Assembly (NCBI RefSeq): GCF_018687975.1
Contig: NZ_CP061310.1
Span: forward strand, 682,001-746,000
DNA from: Polynucleobacter sp. es-EL-1
GTDB taxonomy: Bacteria; Pseudomonadota; Gammaproteobacteria; Burkholderiales; Burkholderiaceae
Length of the DNA: 64,000 bases
Direction of reading: 5' to 3'
The notes under the pieces are model-generated. The model was not told the DNA's origin. It was given only the letters and a program-made list of their open reading frames with translations, and ran no database searches. The translations under genes and the position numbers were made by a program. Numbering within the stretch: position 1 is the first letter of the stretch; the number at the start of each line of letters is the position of its first letter. Below are positions 43,386-52,740 of the stretch, in pieces.

Positions 43386-45455
43386 ATGAACGCTACATAT
43401 TCTCGACTAATTGAGCAAATGCTTCAAGCATTTCAGAGTCAGCAATTAGAAACGGCTAATAAATATGCAACTATGATCCTTAAGCTTAATTCAAAGGATC
43501 TAGTTGCTCTTCAGGTGCAGGGCCTTTGTCTAGCAATGCAGGGCCGAGTAGTTGAATCTGTAGCCCCCCTGTACAGAGCATCAAAGCTAGATCCAAATAA
43601 TCTTGAATTGTTGTCTAACTTGGCCAAGGCTCAATATGGCGCTGATATGTACAGTGAGGCAATTCAGACTTATAAAACGCTTGATCGTTTAATGCCAAAT
43701 AATCCTGAGCTACTGACTGATATGGGTACATCACTAGCGAAGTTAAGGTTTTACGATGAGGCACGTGCATGCTTTGAGCGGTCTATAGAGATACAGCCTG
43801 ACTATTTTTTGACTTGGTCAAATTATGGCAATCTTTTATCTGAATTAGGCTCGTCTGTTGATGCAATAAATGCTTATGAAAAATCTTTAGCATTTAAATC
43901 TGATTATCCCGATACATGGACTAATTACGGGAATGCCTTATTTGATTTGGGCCGCTTTAAGGAGTCTCGCTTAGCTCATGAGCAGGCCCTTAATTTAAAT
44001 CCTGAGTTTGCTGAAGCATGGTCTAACTATGGGAATACTTTGCTTGAATTAAAGGATCCTGGCGACTATGAGGCATATCAAAAAGCATATGCTTTAAAGC
44101 CTGATCATTCTTTTTTGCTTGGTCAATTGTTTGGTGCCGCCACTACCCGATGTGACTGGACAACATCTGATGTATTGGAATCCGAAATCATTTCTAAGCT
44201 TGCATCATATAAAAAGGTAGTCCACCCCTTTATTCTTTTGCAGACAAGCGCTCCAATAGAGTTGCAAAAGTTGGCCTCATCAATCTATATTCAAGACAAG
44301 GTTGGGGAGAATGAGGCGCCTCCTTCAGCACGATTACAGAAATACATACAAAGGGATAAGGTTAGGATTGGATACTTCTCCTCTGATTTCAAGGTGCATC
44401 CCGTTGGAGTATTGTTTGACAATATATTGCAATTTCACGATAAAAATCGATTTGAAATATATGGATTTTTTCTAAATTCTCCGACTGGAGATGCAGTTGA
44501 GAAAAGTATTGCTAATAAATTTACTAAAGTCTTTAATCTTCATGGTGTGGGTGATTCAGATGCCATCAATTTGATTAGGGATCAAAATCTAGATTTAGCA
44601 ATTGACCTCAATGGCCATACAAGTGGGGCTAGACCTATTTTATTTGCAGAAAAAATTTCACCAATTCAAGTAAATTACTTAGGCTATGCAGGAACCTCTG
44701 GCGCAGACTTTTATAGTGCATTAATTGCGGACGAGGTTGTCATTCCCCCTGAGCAAAAAATACACTATTCAGAACCTGTTTTTTATTTGCCGCATTCTTT
44801 TTTCCCGGTGGATACAAGTATTTCAATTGAATCTATGGGAGACATGCCCACAAAAGGTAGTGAAGGATTGCCTGAGGCTGGCTTTGTATTTACTTGTTTT
44901 AATAATGCCTACAAGATTAAGCCAGCAATTTTTGATATTTGGATGACGCTTCTAAAGAATGTGCCTGGAAGTGTTTTATGGCTCTCCAAACCAAACTCTA
45001 CTGCTATTGCAAATTTGCAAATTGAGGCACAAAAGCGTGGAATTGATGCATCAAGACTGATTTTTGCTGATCGTAAAGAAGGGCGCTCGGAACACCTCAG
45101 CAGATTAAGGTTGGCGGATTTATTTTTGGATACCCCTAACTACAATGCCCACGCAACCGCTGCGGATGCTTTATGGGCTGGAGTGCCAGTGTTAACGCTA
45201 ATTGGTAATAGCTTTGCTGGTAGGGTTGCAGCTAGCCAGCTTAATGTATTAGGTCTAACAGAATTAATTACCCACTCTGATAGCGAGTATCTTGCAAAGG
45301 CGCTGGACCTAGCGACTCATCCTGGCGCGCTAAGAAGTATTCGCAGTCGATTGGCTGAGAGTCGCGGCTATTCTCCCCTGTTTAATACAAGGCAGTATGT
45401 TGCTGACTTAGAGTCCTTATTGGTTGATTTGCTTAATAAGGTCAATCAGCATTAG
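43386..45455 (+). CDS. TPR-repeat GT41 glycosyltransferase (O-GlcNAc transferase-like)
   Basis: A 689-residue protein. About six tetratricopeptide repeats fill residues 15-240 (for example SNYGNLLSELGSSVDAINAYEKSL), followed by a split GT41 catalytic domain (about 320-685). H338 in SDFKVHPVG and K510 in NNAYKIKP correspond to the key His and nucleotide-binding Lys of O-GlcNAc transferase/SPINDLY. The C-terminal DTPNYNAHATAADALWAGVPVLTL block is also typical. The DNA is more AT-rich than its neighbours. The gene starts 14 bases after dmlA and overlaps the convergent dnaQ by 14 bases. In bacteria such enzymes may glycosylate surface proteins; donor and target are unknown. Confidence 0.88.
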   Translation: MNATYSRLIEQMLQAFQSQQLETANKYATMILKLNSKDLVALQVQGLCLAMQGRVVESVAPLYRASKLDPNNLELLSNLAKAQYGADMYSEAIQTYKTLDRLMPNNPELLTDMGTSLAKLRFYDEARACFERSIEIQPDYFLTWSNYGNLLSELGSSVDAINAYEKSLAFKSDYPDTWTNYGNALFDLGRFKESRLAHEQALNLNPEFAEAWSNYGNTLLELKDPGDYEAYQKAYALKPDHSFLLGQLFGAATTRCDWTTSDVLESEIISKLASYKKVVHPFILLQTSAPIELQKLASSIYIQDKVGENEAPPSARLQKYIQRDKVRIGYFSSDFKVHPVGVLFDNILQFHDKNRFEIYGFFLNSPTGDAVEKSIANKFTKVFNLHGVGDSDAINLIRDQNLDLAIDLNGHTSGARPILFAEKISPIQVNYLGYAGTSGADFYSALIADEVVIPPEQKIHYSEPVFYLPHSFFPVDTSISIESMGDMPTKGSEGLPEAGFVFTCFNNAYKIKPAIFDIWMTLLKNVPGSVLWLSKPNSTAIANLQIEAQKRGIDASRLIFADRKEGRSEHLSRLRLADLFLDTPNYNAHATAADALWAGVPVLTLIGNSFAGRVAASQLNVLGLTELITHSDSEYLAKALDLATHPGALRSIRSRLAESRGYSPLFNTRQYVADLESLLVDLLNKVNQH

Positions 45456-46152
45456 CAACTTGACTCCATATGGGGTCCTTTTTGCTGGCCTTAGCAATAT
45501 CAACCAAGATTTTTTCATGTAGCTGACAGTCTTCATTGCTCGCATTGATGAGCTTGAATGAAGAGGGAAGCGCTTTGATTTGTCCGGAAGCGTCTGTGCC
45601 AACGGTATAGTCAATGAGGTCAATCGATAGGTCTTCTTGACCGCGTGTCATGGCGACGTAGACTTCGGCTAAAAGCTGAGCATCTAATAGAGCGCCATGC
45701 AAGGTACGATGTTGATTGCTGATGGCAAAACGTTCGCATAGGGCATCGAGAGAATTTCGTTTTCCAGGGAACATCTGACGAGCATCAAGCAGTGTGTCAG
45801 TAATCTTTGAAGCTAGCCCTCTAAATGGCGGGCGCTTGAGAAGGGCGAATTCATTATCAAGAAATCCTAAGTCAAAGGCTGCGTTATGAATTACCACTTC
45901 AGCGCCATCCACAAACTCAATCAGTTCTTCAACGATGTTGGCAAATACCGGCTTATCAGATAAGAACTCACGTGAAAGTCCGTGGACAGCAAAAGCACCT
46001 GCATCGATATCGCGCTCAGGATTGATGTAGTAATGAAAGGTGCGGTCCGTCAGCCTACGACTAACCATTTCAACACAACCAATTTCAATAATGCGGTCAC
46101 CCGTGGCAGGATTTAGCCCAGTGGTTTCAGTATCGAGAATGACTTGACGCAT
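45442..46152 (-). CDS. dnaQ: DNA polymerase III epsilon subunit (proofreading exonuclease)
   Basis: A 236-residue DEDDh 3'-5' exonuclease. Exo I is LDTETTG (D7, E9), Exo II is VIHNAAFDLGFLDNE, and Exo III is HGALLDAQ. The C-terminal part (about 185-236) is the polymerase-binding region. Starts inside the stop of the RND pump gene (TAATG on the minus strand). In many relatives it lies next to rnhA; here the RND pair separates them. Confidence 0.95.
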   Translation of the reverse strand: MRQVILDTETTGLNPATGDRIIEIGCVEMVSRRLTDRTFHYYINPERDIDAGAFAVHGLSREFLSDKPVFANIVEELIEFVDGAEVVIHNAAFDLGFLDNEFALLKRPPFRGLASKITDTLLDARQMFPGKRNSLDALCERFAISNQHRTLHGALLDAQLLAEVYVAMTRGQEDLSIDLIDYTVGTDASGQIKALPSSFKLINASNEDCQLHEKILVDIAKASKKDPIWSQVANAD

Positions 46153-49100
46153 TAGGTGCCTTCCAGAACAGATTGAGGAATTTGCATTGGACCATTGCCT
46201 GCATATTTATCTAGATAGAGATAGATTACAGGGGTAATGATGAGGGTAACAAATTGAGAGAAGATTAAACCCCCAGCTACGCTAATGCCTAAGGGTTGAC
46301 GCAATTCAGCACCCGCACCTAAGCCGAGCGCAATTGGTAGGGCTCCCATCAGGGCGGCAATCGTAGTCATCATGATGGGGCGGAAGCGCAAAATACAGGC
46401 TTCACGAATCGCTTTTTCAGGAGTTAGCCCTCGATTACGTTGCGCATCTAATGCAAAGTCAATCATCAGAATCGCATTTTTCTTCACAATACCAATCAAC
46501 AATAAGATACCAATCGAGGCCACAATCGTCAGTTCAAAACCAAAAATCCGCAGTGCCAGGATGGCGCCAATTGCGGCAGAGGGTAGGCCAGCCAAAATCG
46601 TGAGTGGGTGAATATAGCTTTCGTATAAAACACCTAAGAGAACATAAATGACTCCGAGGGCGCTAAGCAATAAGATAATTTGGCCAGATTGATTGCTTTT
46701 GAATACCGCTGCGTCACCACCATAGCTAGTGATGATCGAGGGCGGCAGTTTAATTTGCTCGGCAAATTTATCAATAGCCTTAGTAGCATCGCCCAGAAAA
46801 ACATCCGGTGCCAAATTGAAGGAGATAGTCACCGCAGGAATCTGACCTTGATGGTTTACCGATGTTGGTCCTACTGTGCGTGTAAACGTTGCTAAGCTTG
46901 ATAAAGGGATCAGCGTATTGGTTGATCTGCCTCTGACATAGACTTTATTGAGGTCAGTTTCAAATTGCCGATCGTTTTCAGCGGTCTCCAGAATAACTCG
47001 GTAAGTGTTGACTGGTGTATAAATCGTCGAGACTTGGCGTTCGCCAAATGAAGAGTAGAGTGCTGTACGAATATCAGCAATCGACACTCCTGCGCTGGCA
47101 GCTTTTTCACGGTCAATATCAATTTTGACATTTAAACCTTTTAACTGTGAGTCGCTAGTGACGTCTCTGAAAATAGGGTCAGCGCGCATCTTCTCGAGCA
47201 TCTTTTCAGCCCACTCATTCACGCCTTCAAATCCGACGCTCTGCAAGGTGTACTGATAGCGGCTTTTGCTGCTTCGACCACCAAGTTGTAAGTTTTGCAC
47301 CGGACTCATATAAATCTGAATGCCAGGTATTTCTTTAAATTTAGCCCGTAACCCTTCCATGACCTTGCTCATCTTCTGGCGTTCGCTCTTGGGCTTGAGA
47401 ATCACAAAGAATCTACCGGTATTTCGTCCTGAGCTCATGCCTCCCCCCAAAATCGAAATGGATGTTTCCACGTTTGGATCGTTATCCACGATCACTGCGG
47501 CACGGTCTTGTAATTCCAGCATCGTTTTAAAAGAGGTATCCTGCGCTGCCTCTACCGTGATGCGGAGTTGCCCAATATCTTCTTCTGGGAAGAATCCTTT
47601 GGGGCTAAATGCAAAGAGGGCAATGGTGACGATGAAAGTGGCTATCGTTCCCCACAACACTTTTTTTCTATTAACGAGTGCGAGGTCTAAATAATGGGTA
47701 TAGGTATTGAGGGACCAGGTAAAAATGCGATCAAAGCCCTTTGTGAATGGATAGCTTTTTGATTCTCCATGCTGCTCTTTGAGAAAGCGACTACATAGCA
47801 TCGGCACAATAGTCAAAGACACTACTGCAGAGACCAGAATAGAGAGGGTGACAACAACTGCAAATTCTCTAAAGAGAAGTCCGATCGGCCCTGCCATAAA
47901 GAAGAGTGGAATAAATACTGCCACAAGAGATAAGGAGATGGAAACAATCGTAAATCCAACTTCCTTACTTCCTTTTAACGCTGCCTTGAGCGGACTCATG
48001 CCACTTTCGATGTAGCGCATGATGTTTTCTAGAACAACAATCGCATCATCCACCACCAATCCAACCGCCAGAGTAATACCCAGTAGTGAAATATTGTCTA
48101 GGCTGTAGCCCATAAAGTAAAAGACAAAAAAAGCGCCAATCAGAGAAATCGGCAAGCTAATCGAGGGGATGACGGTGGCTGCGATATTCTTGAGAAATAA
48201 GAAGATCACTAAAACAACCAAGGCGATCGTTAGCAGTAGTGTGATGTTGACATCATGAATCGACTCAATAATTGATGTTGATCGATCATTAATGAGGCTA
48301 AGCTGAATGGATTCTGGTAGCTGAGCCTTCAGGGTGGGGAGCAATCGTTTAATCTCATTGACGACTTCCACCGTATTTGCATTGGGCTGTCGCATTACTC
48401 CCATGGCAATTGAACGCTCCCCTTTAGCAGTCGCAAAAGTTTTAACATCCTCGTAACTCTCTTCAACAATTGCAACGTCTTTGAGGTACACCGGGAAGCC
48501 ATTGCGTTGCGCAATGATTAGATTGCCAAATTCTTCTGCCTTCACTAACTGGGGATTGGCATAGATCGTAATCAGTTGGCGTGGGCCATCCAGTGTGCCG
48601 ATAGGGCTATTGGTGTTGGCTTTATTAATCGCTGCAGCCAGCTCATCCATGGTGATATTACGATTACCCAGGGCATCAGGTTGGGCGCTGATGCGAATCG
48701 CATATCGTTTAGCGCCATAGACATTGACTTGCGAAACGCCGCTGATGGTAGACAGATTTGGCGCCATTAAATTTTCAGCGTAATCATTAATTTCAGATAG
48801 GCTGATCGAGGGCGAGCTCATCCGAATAATGATGACGGGAGTGTCTGCTGGATTGATTTTGCGATATGACGGTGGAATCGTCATTTCGATAGGCAGTCGT
48901 TTTTGGGCTCTCAATAAGGCTGCTTGAACATCAACAGCCGCCTTATCAATATCGCGATCATTATTAAACTCCAGGGTAACGCTGGTCGCCCCTAAAGTGC
49001 TATTAGAGCTAATGATTTTGATGCCATCAATAGTAGAAAACTCTTTTTCGAGAGGTAACGCTACAGCCGAAGCCATGTTCTCAGGTGATGCACCTGGTAG

Positions 49101-49250
49101 GCTTGCGGTAACCGAAATAATCGGTGTATTGAAGCTAGGTAGGGCGGCAACTGGAATCTTAAAATAGGCAACACTGCCGGCGATAACGGTTGCTAGCGAG
49201 AGCAACACCGTCATTACCGGTCGTCTAATACATAATTCTGAGAGCGTCAT
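46152..49250 (-). CDS. RND multidrug efflux permease (AcrB/MdtC-type)
   Basis: A 1032-residue inner-membrane pump of the HAE1/MdtBC-like group. There is an N-terminal span in RRPVMTVLLSLATVIAG, two large periplasmic loops and about twelve spans in all. The proton-relay Asp pair is in GLVVDDAIVVLENIM. Its start overlaps the adaptor stop (ATGA). Expected to export drugs, detergents or metabolites with an outer-membrane factor, which is not encoded here. Confidence 0.92.
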   Translation of the reverse strand: MTLSELCIRRPVMTVLLSLATVIAGSVAYFKIPVAALPSFNTPIISVTASLPGASPENMASAVALPLEKEFSTIDGIKIISSNSTLGATSVTLEFNNDRDIDKAAVDVQAALLRAQKRLPIEMTIPPSYRKINPADTPVIIIRMSSPSISLSEINDYAENLMAPNLSTISGVSQVNVYGAKRYAIRISAQPDALGNRNITMDELAAAINKANTNSPIGTLDGPRQLITIYANPQLVKAEEFGNLIIAQRNGFPVYLKDVAIVEESYEDVKTFATAKGERSIAMGVMRQPNANTVEVVNEIKRLLPTLKAQLPESIQLSLINDRSTSIIESIHDVNITLLLTIALVVLVIFLFLKNIAATVIPSISLPISLIGAFFVFYFMGYSLDNISLLGITLAVGLVVDDAIVVLENIMRYIESGMSPLKAALKGSKEVGFTIVSISLSLVAVFIPLFFMAGPIGLLFREFAVVVTLSILVSAVVSLTIVPMLCSRFLKEQHGESKSYPFTKGFDRIFTWSLNTYTHYLDLALVNRKKVLWGTIATFIVTIALFAFSPKGFFPEEDIGQLRITVEAAQDTSFKTMLELQDRAAVIVDNDPNVETSISILGGGMSSGRNTGRFFVILKPKSERQKMSKVMEGLRAKFKEIPGIQIYMSPVQNLQLGGRSSKSRYQYTLQSVGFEGVNEWAEKMLEKMRADPIFRDVTSDSQLKGLNVKIDIDREKAASAGVSIADIRTALYSSFGERQVSTIYTPVNTYRVILETAENDRQFETDLNKVYVRGRSTNTLIPLSSLATFTRTVGPTSVNHQGQIPAVTISFNLAPDVFLGDATKAIDKFAEQIKLPPSIITSYGGDAAVFKSNQSGQIILLLSALGVIYVLLGVLYESYIHPLTILAGLPSAAIGAILALRIFGFELTIVASIGILLLIGIVKKNAILMIDFALDAQRNRGLTPEKAIREACILRFRPIMMTTIAALMGALPIALGLGAGAELRQPLGISVAGGLIFSQFVTLIITPVIYLYLDKYAGNGPMQIPQSVLEGT

Positions 49251-50533
49251 TTTGTTTGGGCTGCAGGAGCGTTGGCTGGTTTAGCTTCGCGCACTTTGCT
49301 TCCTGCTCGCAGATTCTGTTTGCCTTCAACGACAATGCGTTGACCAGGTTCCAAACCATTTACAACGGAAGTACCTTGGTATTCATAACTCACGGTGATG
49401 GGCTTAGGCATTACTTTGTCATCTTTATCCACAACGTAGACTAAGCGGCCTTTAGGATTCATGACGATCGCTTCTGATGGAATTGCGATGACATCTTTGA
49501 GGGTATTAGCGTTTAAGGAGACGCGCGCAAACTGGCCTGGAAGTAACTCATACTTCTCATTTGGTATTTGCGCCTTAACGCGAACCGCAGCTATTTGAGG
49601 ATCAATTTGGTTATCGACAACAATGACTTCACCATTGAAAACGCGCTGAGTGTTATTGCCAACAGTCACTTGTACTTTCATGGGTACATCACTTTGTTTG
49701 CTTTCTAGTAGAACAGGGATATCTTTTTCTGGAATAACAAACTGAACATTAATGGGGTTGAGTTGCGTAATCGTGACCATCGAACTGGTGGTGGAGGTCG
49801 ATGAGGCATTGGTTGCGCTAATCACAGTATTGCTGGCCTGCACTAGTGTTCCGGGGAACACATTAATGATGCCGGCTTTTCCATTGATAGGAGAGCGAAT
49901 AAAGTCAAAGGAAAGTTGGACACGCGCAGCATCAGCAGCTGCCTGAGCAGACTTAGCGTTGGCAAGTGCCGTTTCTAATCCTGCTTTTGAAATAAAGTTT
50001 TTACCAACCAATTCTTTGGCGCGTTGATATTGCTTTTGGGCATCATCGGCCAAGGCTTTGAGTTTTTCATAGTTGGCGGTATCGGTGCGATTATCCAGGG
50101 TAAATAAGAGTTCACCCTCTTTTACCTCTTGGCCATCTTTAATGTGAATCTTCTCAACCTTATTGGTGACCATTGGGCGAATATCCACAATACTGTTAGA
50201 GACAATGTTTCCAGTAGCCTCAATAACGAGTGGAATATCTTTCTTTTCGGTCACGATGCTAGTAATGGTTTGTACGCCACCACCTTGCTTCTTGCTAGCC
50301 GGAAAAAAGTGGTCGTAGGCTTTGGATCCTGCAAACAATATGATTGCTAAGATCAAGAGACGCCATTTGTACTTGATCACAAATGATTTAGTACTGGCGT
50401 AGTCTATTTTGTGTAATCTGGAGAAAGCGGGGGAGATCTTTTGCCACACTTTGCACAAGCGCGACATCACCCAGCCCTTGAGTAATGGCAACTTGGCAAC
50501 AGTTTTATCTAAGGCTGATTCTATTTTGGACAC
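49247..50533 (-). CDS. RND efflux periplasmic adaptor subunit
   Basis: A 428-residue membrane-fusion protein. A cytoplasmic N-terminal stretch of about 53 residues precedes a single span (about 55-71), then a biotinyl-lipoyl-like domain (VEKIHIKDGQEVKEGELLFTLD), an alpha-hairpin (about 135-185) and beta-barrel parts, ending in a Pro/Ala-rich tail. Most adaptors have no such long leader before the span; if the start is M23 or later, it would be shorter. Translationally coupled to the pump. Confidence 0.9.
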   Translation of the reverse strand: MSKIESALDKTVAKLPLLKGWVMSRLCKVWQKISPAFSRLHKIDYASTKSFVIKYKWRLLILAIILFAGSKAYDHFFPASKKQGGGVQTITSIVTEKKDIPLVIEATGNIVSNSIVDIRPMVTNKVEKIHIKDGQEVKEGELLFTLDNRTDTANYEKLKALADDAQKQYQRAKELVGKNFISKAGLETALANAKSAQAAADAARVQLSFDFIRSPINGKAGIINVFPGTLVQASNTVISATNASSTSTTSSMVTITQLNPINVQFVIPEKDIPVLLESKQSDVPMKVQVTVGNNTQRVFNGEVIVVDNQIDPQIAAVRVKAQIPNEKYELLPGQFARVSLNANTLKDVIAIPSEAIVMNPKGRLVYVVDKDDKVMPKPITVSYEYQGTSVVNGLEPGQRIVVEGKQNLRAGSKVREAKPANAPAAQTK

Positions 50534-50648
50534 AATCTCGAATTTTTCTAGGTTTTATATCGGTTTAAAGCTCTTTTTTTGAGCTATCTTTCATTGCCTC
50601 ATTCTCTCATAAGACCATTAAAAATGGGCTTGACGGCAATGCTTTGTC

Positions 50649-51104
50649 CTAAGGTAAAAATTCCTCTACGCCCCGATTGGCAAGCAGATCGGCTAGCTCA
50701 TTTCCGGGGTGTCCATTGTGTCCGCGTACCCAATGCCAGGAAATCTGGTGTAAGGGGAGGAGAGCATCAAGCTCTTGCCATAAATCCGCATTCTTAACGG
50801 GATCCTTGCTGGCCGTCTTCCAACCTCTTTTTTTCCAACCTTCGAGCCACTCAGTGACGCCTTTTTGGACGTACTGCGAGTCAGTCCAAAGCTCTACAGA
50901 GCTGGTTTGCTTAAGGGCTCGAAGCGCATGAATAACTGCGCTAATTTCCATGCGGTTATTGGTGGTTAGTTCAGCGCCTCCATGCAGGTGTTTTTCATGC
51001 TCACCTGAACGGAGGACAGCACCCCAGCCTCCTGGCCCAGGATTGCCTTTACAGGCACCATCGGTATAAATGACGATATGGGGTGTGGATTTAGCAATAC
51101 TCAT
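50649..51104 (-). CDS. rnhA: Ribonuclease HI
   Basis: A 151-residue endonuclease that degrades RNA in RNA-DNA hybrids. Catalytic residues D15 (YTDGACKGNPG), E53 (NNRMEISAV), D75 (LWTDSQYV) and H129/D139 (RGHNGHPGNELADLLA) are all in place. It starts 4 bases after the methyltransferase gene. Confidence 0.95.
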   Translation of the reverse strand: MSIAKSTPHIVIYTDGACKGNPGPGGWGAVLRSGEHEKHLHGGAELTTNNRMEISAVIHALRALKQTSSVELWTDSQYVQKGVTEWLEGWKKRGWKTASKDPVKNADLWQELDALLPLHQISWHWVRGHNGHPGNELADLLANRGVEEFLP

Positions 51105-51108
51105 GGCG

Positions 51109-51924
51109 TTAATTTACTGTGTCTTTGCTATCGACTAAATTTTGATGACTTTCAGTTGCTGGACTCAGTTGGGGAATTGCTGGAATGCGTTTCGTTTGAA
51201 TCTGACCAATCAAGCGCATGCCTGGGTGGCGTTTAATGGCAGAAACGATAAAAATAGCTCCAAAAATCGGCCACCATCGATTACCTGCAAGCTCCATAAA
51301 ATCCATTCTGGCCATGTTTGATTCTTTGGTGAGAGGGAGTTTGTAACAACCAAAATGACCCCGATCCAGAGAAAAGTTGAGTAATTGCAGCCAATCTTTT
51401 ACGCGAATGAGACTGATAAATTGACCATCCCGGGGGAGGTAGGGGTTGCCAATTAGTCTGCTTAAGTATTGACGAGCCCCCCAAAGGCTTGCTGGATTAA
51501 ACCCAGAAATAATGAGTCGGCCTTCAGGGCGCAAAACACGTTCAGCCTCTCTGAGTACCTGATGGGGGTCAGCAGCAAACTCTAATACATGGGGCAGTAC
51601 CAACAAATCGATACTTTCAGAGGCAAAGGGTAGTTCTGATGAGTGACCTTCAATTTGATGCCAATTGAACTGATTGGGGTGTTTTTCTCGATCGGAGGAT
51701 TCAATCACGAGGGCATGTAAAGGCATGCGATTTTCGGCCAAGGTATTGATCTGCGGTAAACCCACTTGCACCGCATGAAATCCAAAGACATCGGCCACTA
51801 TTTGGTCAAAACACTGCTGCTCCCAATTTAGGATATATTTTCCTGGTGGGGACTGAAGCCACTTCTCCCATGAACTCCATGGTGGGGCTGGCATCGGCGA
51901 TAAAGGGGGTGGGGTTGGTATCAT
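51109..51924 (-). CDS. SAM-dependent methyltransferase, class I
   Basis: A 271-residue Methyltransf_11-type protein. The central region holds LPFASESIDLLVLPHVLEF and REAERVLRPEGRLIISGFNP, the acidic and post-motif parts of class I enzymes; the Gly-rich SAM loop is not clear in the first 60 residues. It lies with rnhA on one side and gloB on the other, a common order in beta- and gammaproteobacteria. Its ATG is only 6 bases from the divergent gloB ATG. Substrate unknown. Confidence 0.85.
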   Translation of the reverse strand: MIPTPPPLSPMPAPPWSSWEKWLQSPPGKYILNWEQQCFDQIVADVFGFHAVQVGLPQINTLAENRMPLHALVIESSDREKHPNQFNWHQIEGHSSELPFASESIDLLVLPHVLEFAADPHQVLREAERVLRPEGRLIISGFNPASLWGARQYLSRLIGNPYLPRDGQFISLIRVKDWLQLLNFSLDRGHFGCYKLPLTKESNMARMDFMELAGNRWWPIFGAIFIVSAIKRHPGMRLIGQIQTKRIPAIPQLSPATESHQNLVDSKDTVN

Positions 51925-51930
51925 CGGTTT

Positions 51931-52740
51931 ATGGATAAGAATACTTTATTGCACGTATGGCCGATACCGGCTTTTGATGACAATTACATCTGGTGTATTC
52001 ATGATGGTCGATCTGCGTTAATCGTTGATCCAGGTGATGCTAGCCCAGTATTGCAATATCTGGCACAGCAAGAGCTTACCTTGACGGGCATTTTAATTAC
52101 TCACCACCATGCGGACCATACTGGCGGCATTCTGCAGCTATTACAGGCTCTAGGTTCGGACATTCCTGTTTATGGCCCTGCCACCATAGATATCCCTGGC
52201 AGAACACAGGGTCTATTGGAAGGGGATAAGGTAGAAATTGCTAAGCCTCGGATTAGTTTGGAGGTATTTGAGGTTCCTGGACACACCTTAAGTCACATAG
52301 CTTATTTTGCAAATATGCAGGCTAATGTGGTCGAGCCCATGTTGTTCTGTGGCGATACCTTGTTTGCCTCTGGTTGCGGTCGTCTATTTGAAGGAACGCC
52401 AACGCAGATGAGCCAATCCCTAGCCAAATTTATTGCTCTGCCTAAAAATACGCTGGTGTATTGCACTCACGAGTACACCTTATCAAATATTCGTTTTGCC
52501 TTGGCTGTCGAACCAAACAATGCCAATTTAATTACCTGGGCAGAAAACGCGAAAGCACTTCGTGATCAAGGTTTGCCTACTCTGCCAACAACGATTGGCC
52601 AAGAGTTGCAAGTCAACCCATTTATGCGCTGTGATCAAAAAGAGGTAATAGAAGCAGCCATGCAGATTTCTGGAGAAAAATCTTTGCCAAGTCCCGCCCA
52701 TGTTCTTGCGGTGATTCGTGCATGGAAGGATCGATTCTGA
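51931..52740 (+). CDS. gloB: Hydroxyacylglutathione hydrolase (glyoxalase II)
   Basis: A 269-residue metallo-beta-lactamase-fold thioesterase that hydrolyses S-lactoylglutathione to lactate and glutathione. The metal motif THHHADHTGG is near residue 56; further ligands are in VPGHTLSHI, GDTLF and CTHEYT. N-terminal WPIPAFDDNYIWCI is typical. The stop overlaps the mltD start (TGATG). Confidence 0.93.
   Translation: MDKNTLLHVWPIPAFDDNYIWCIHDGRSALIVDPGDASPVLQYLAQQELTLTGILITHHHADHTGGILQLLQALGSDIPVYGPATIDIPGRTQGLLEGDKVEIAKPRISLEVFEVPGHTLSHIAYFANMQANVVEPMLFCGDTLFASGCGRLFEGTPTQMSQSLAKFIALPKNTLVYCTHEYTLSNIRFALAVEPNNANLITWAENAKALRDQGLPTLPTTIGQELQVNPFMRCDQKEVIEAAMQISGEKSLPSPAHVLAVIRAWKDRF

Noticed and set aside
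50569..50585. AGCTC-T7-GAGCT hairpin upstream of the efflux adaptor
   Set aside because: Short stem with the T-run inside the loop and no T-tract after it on either strand; not a convincing terminator or operator.
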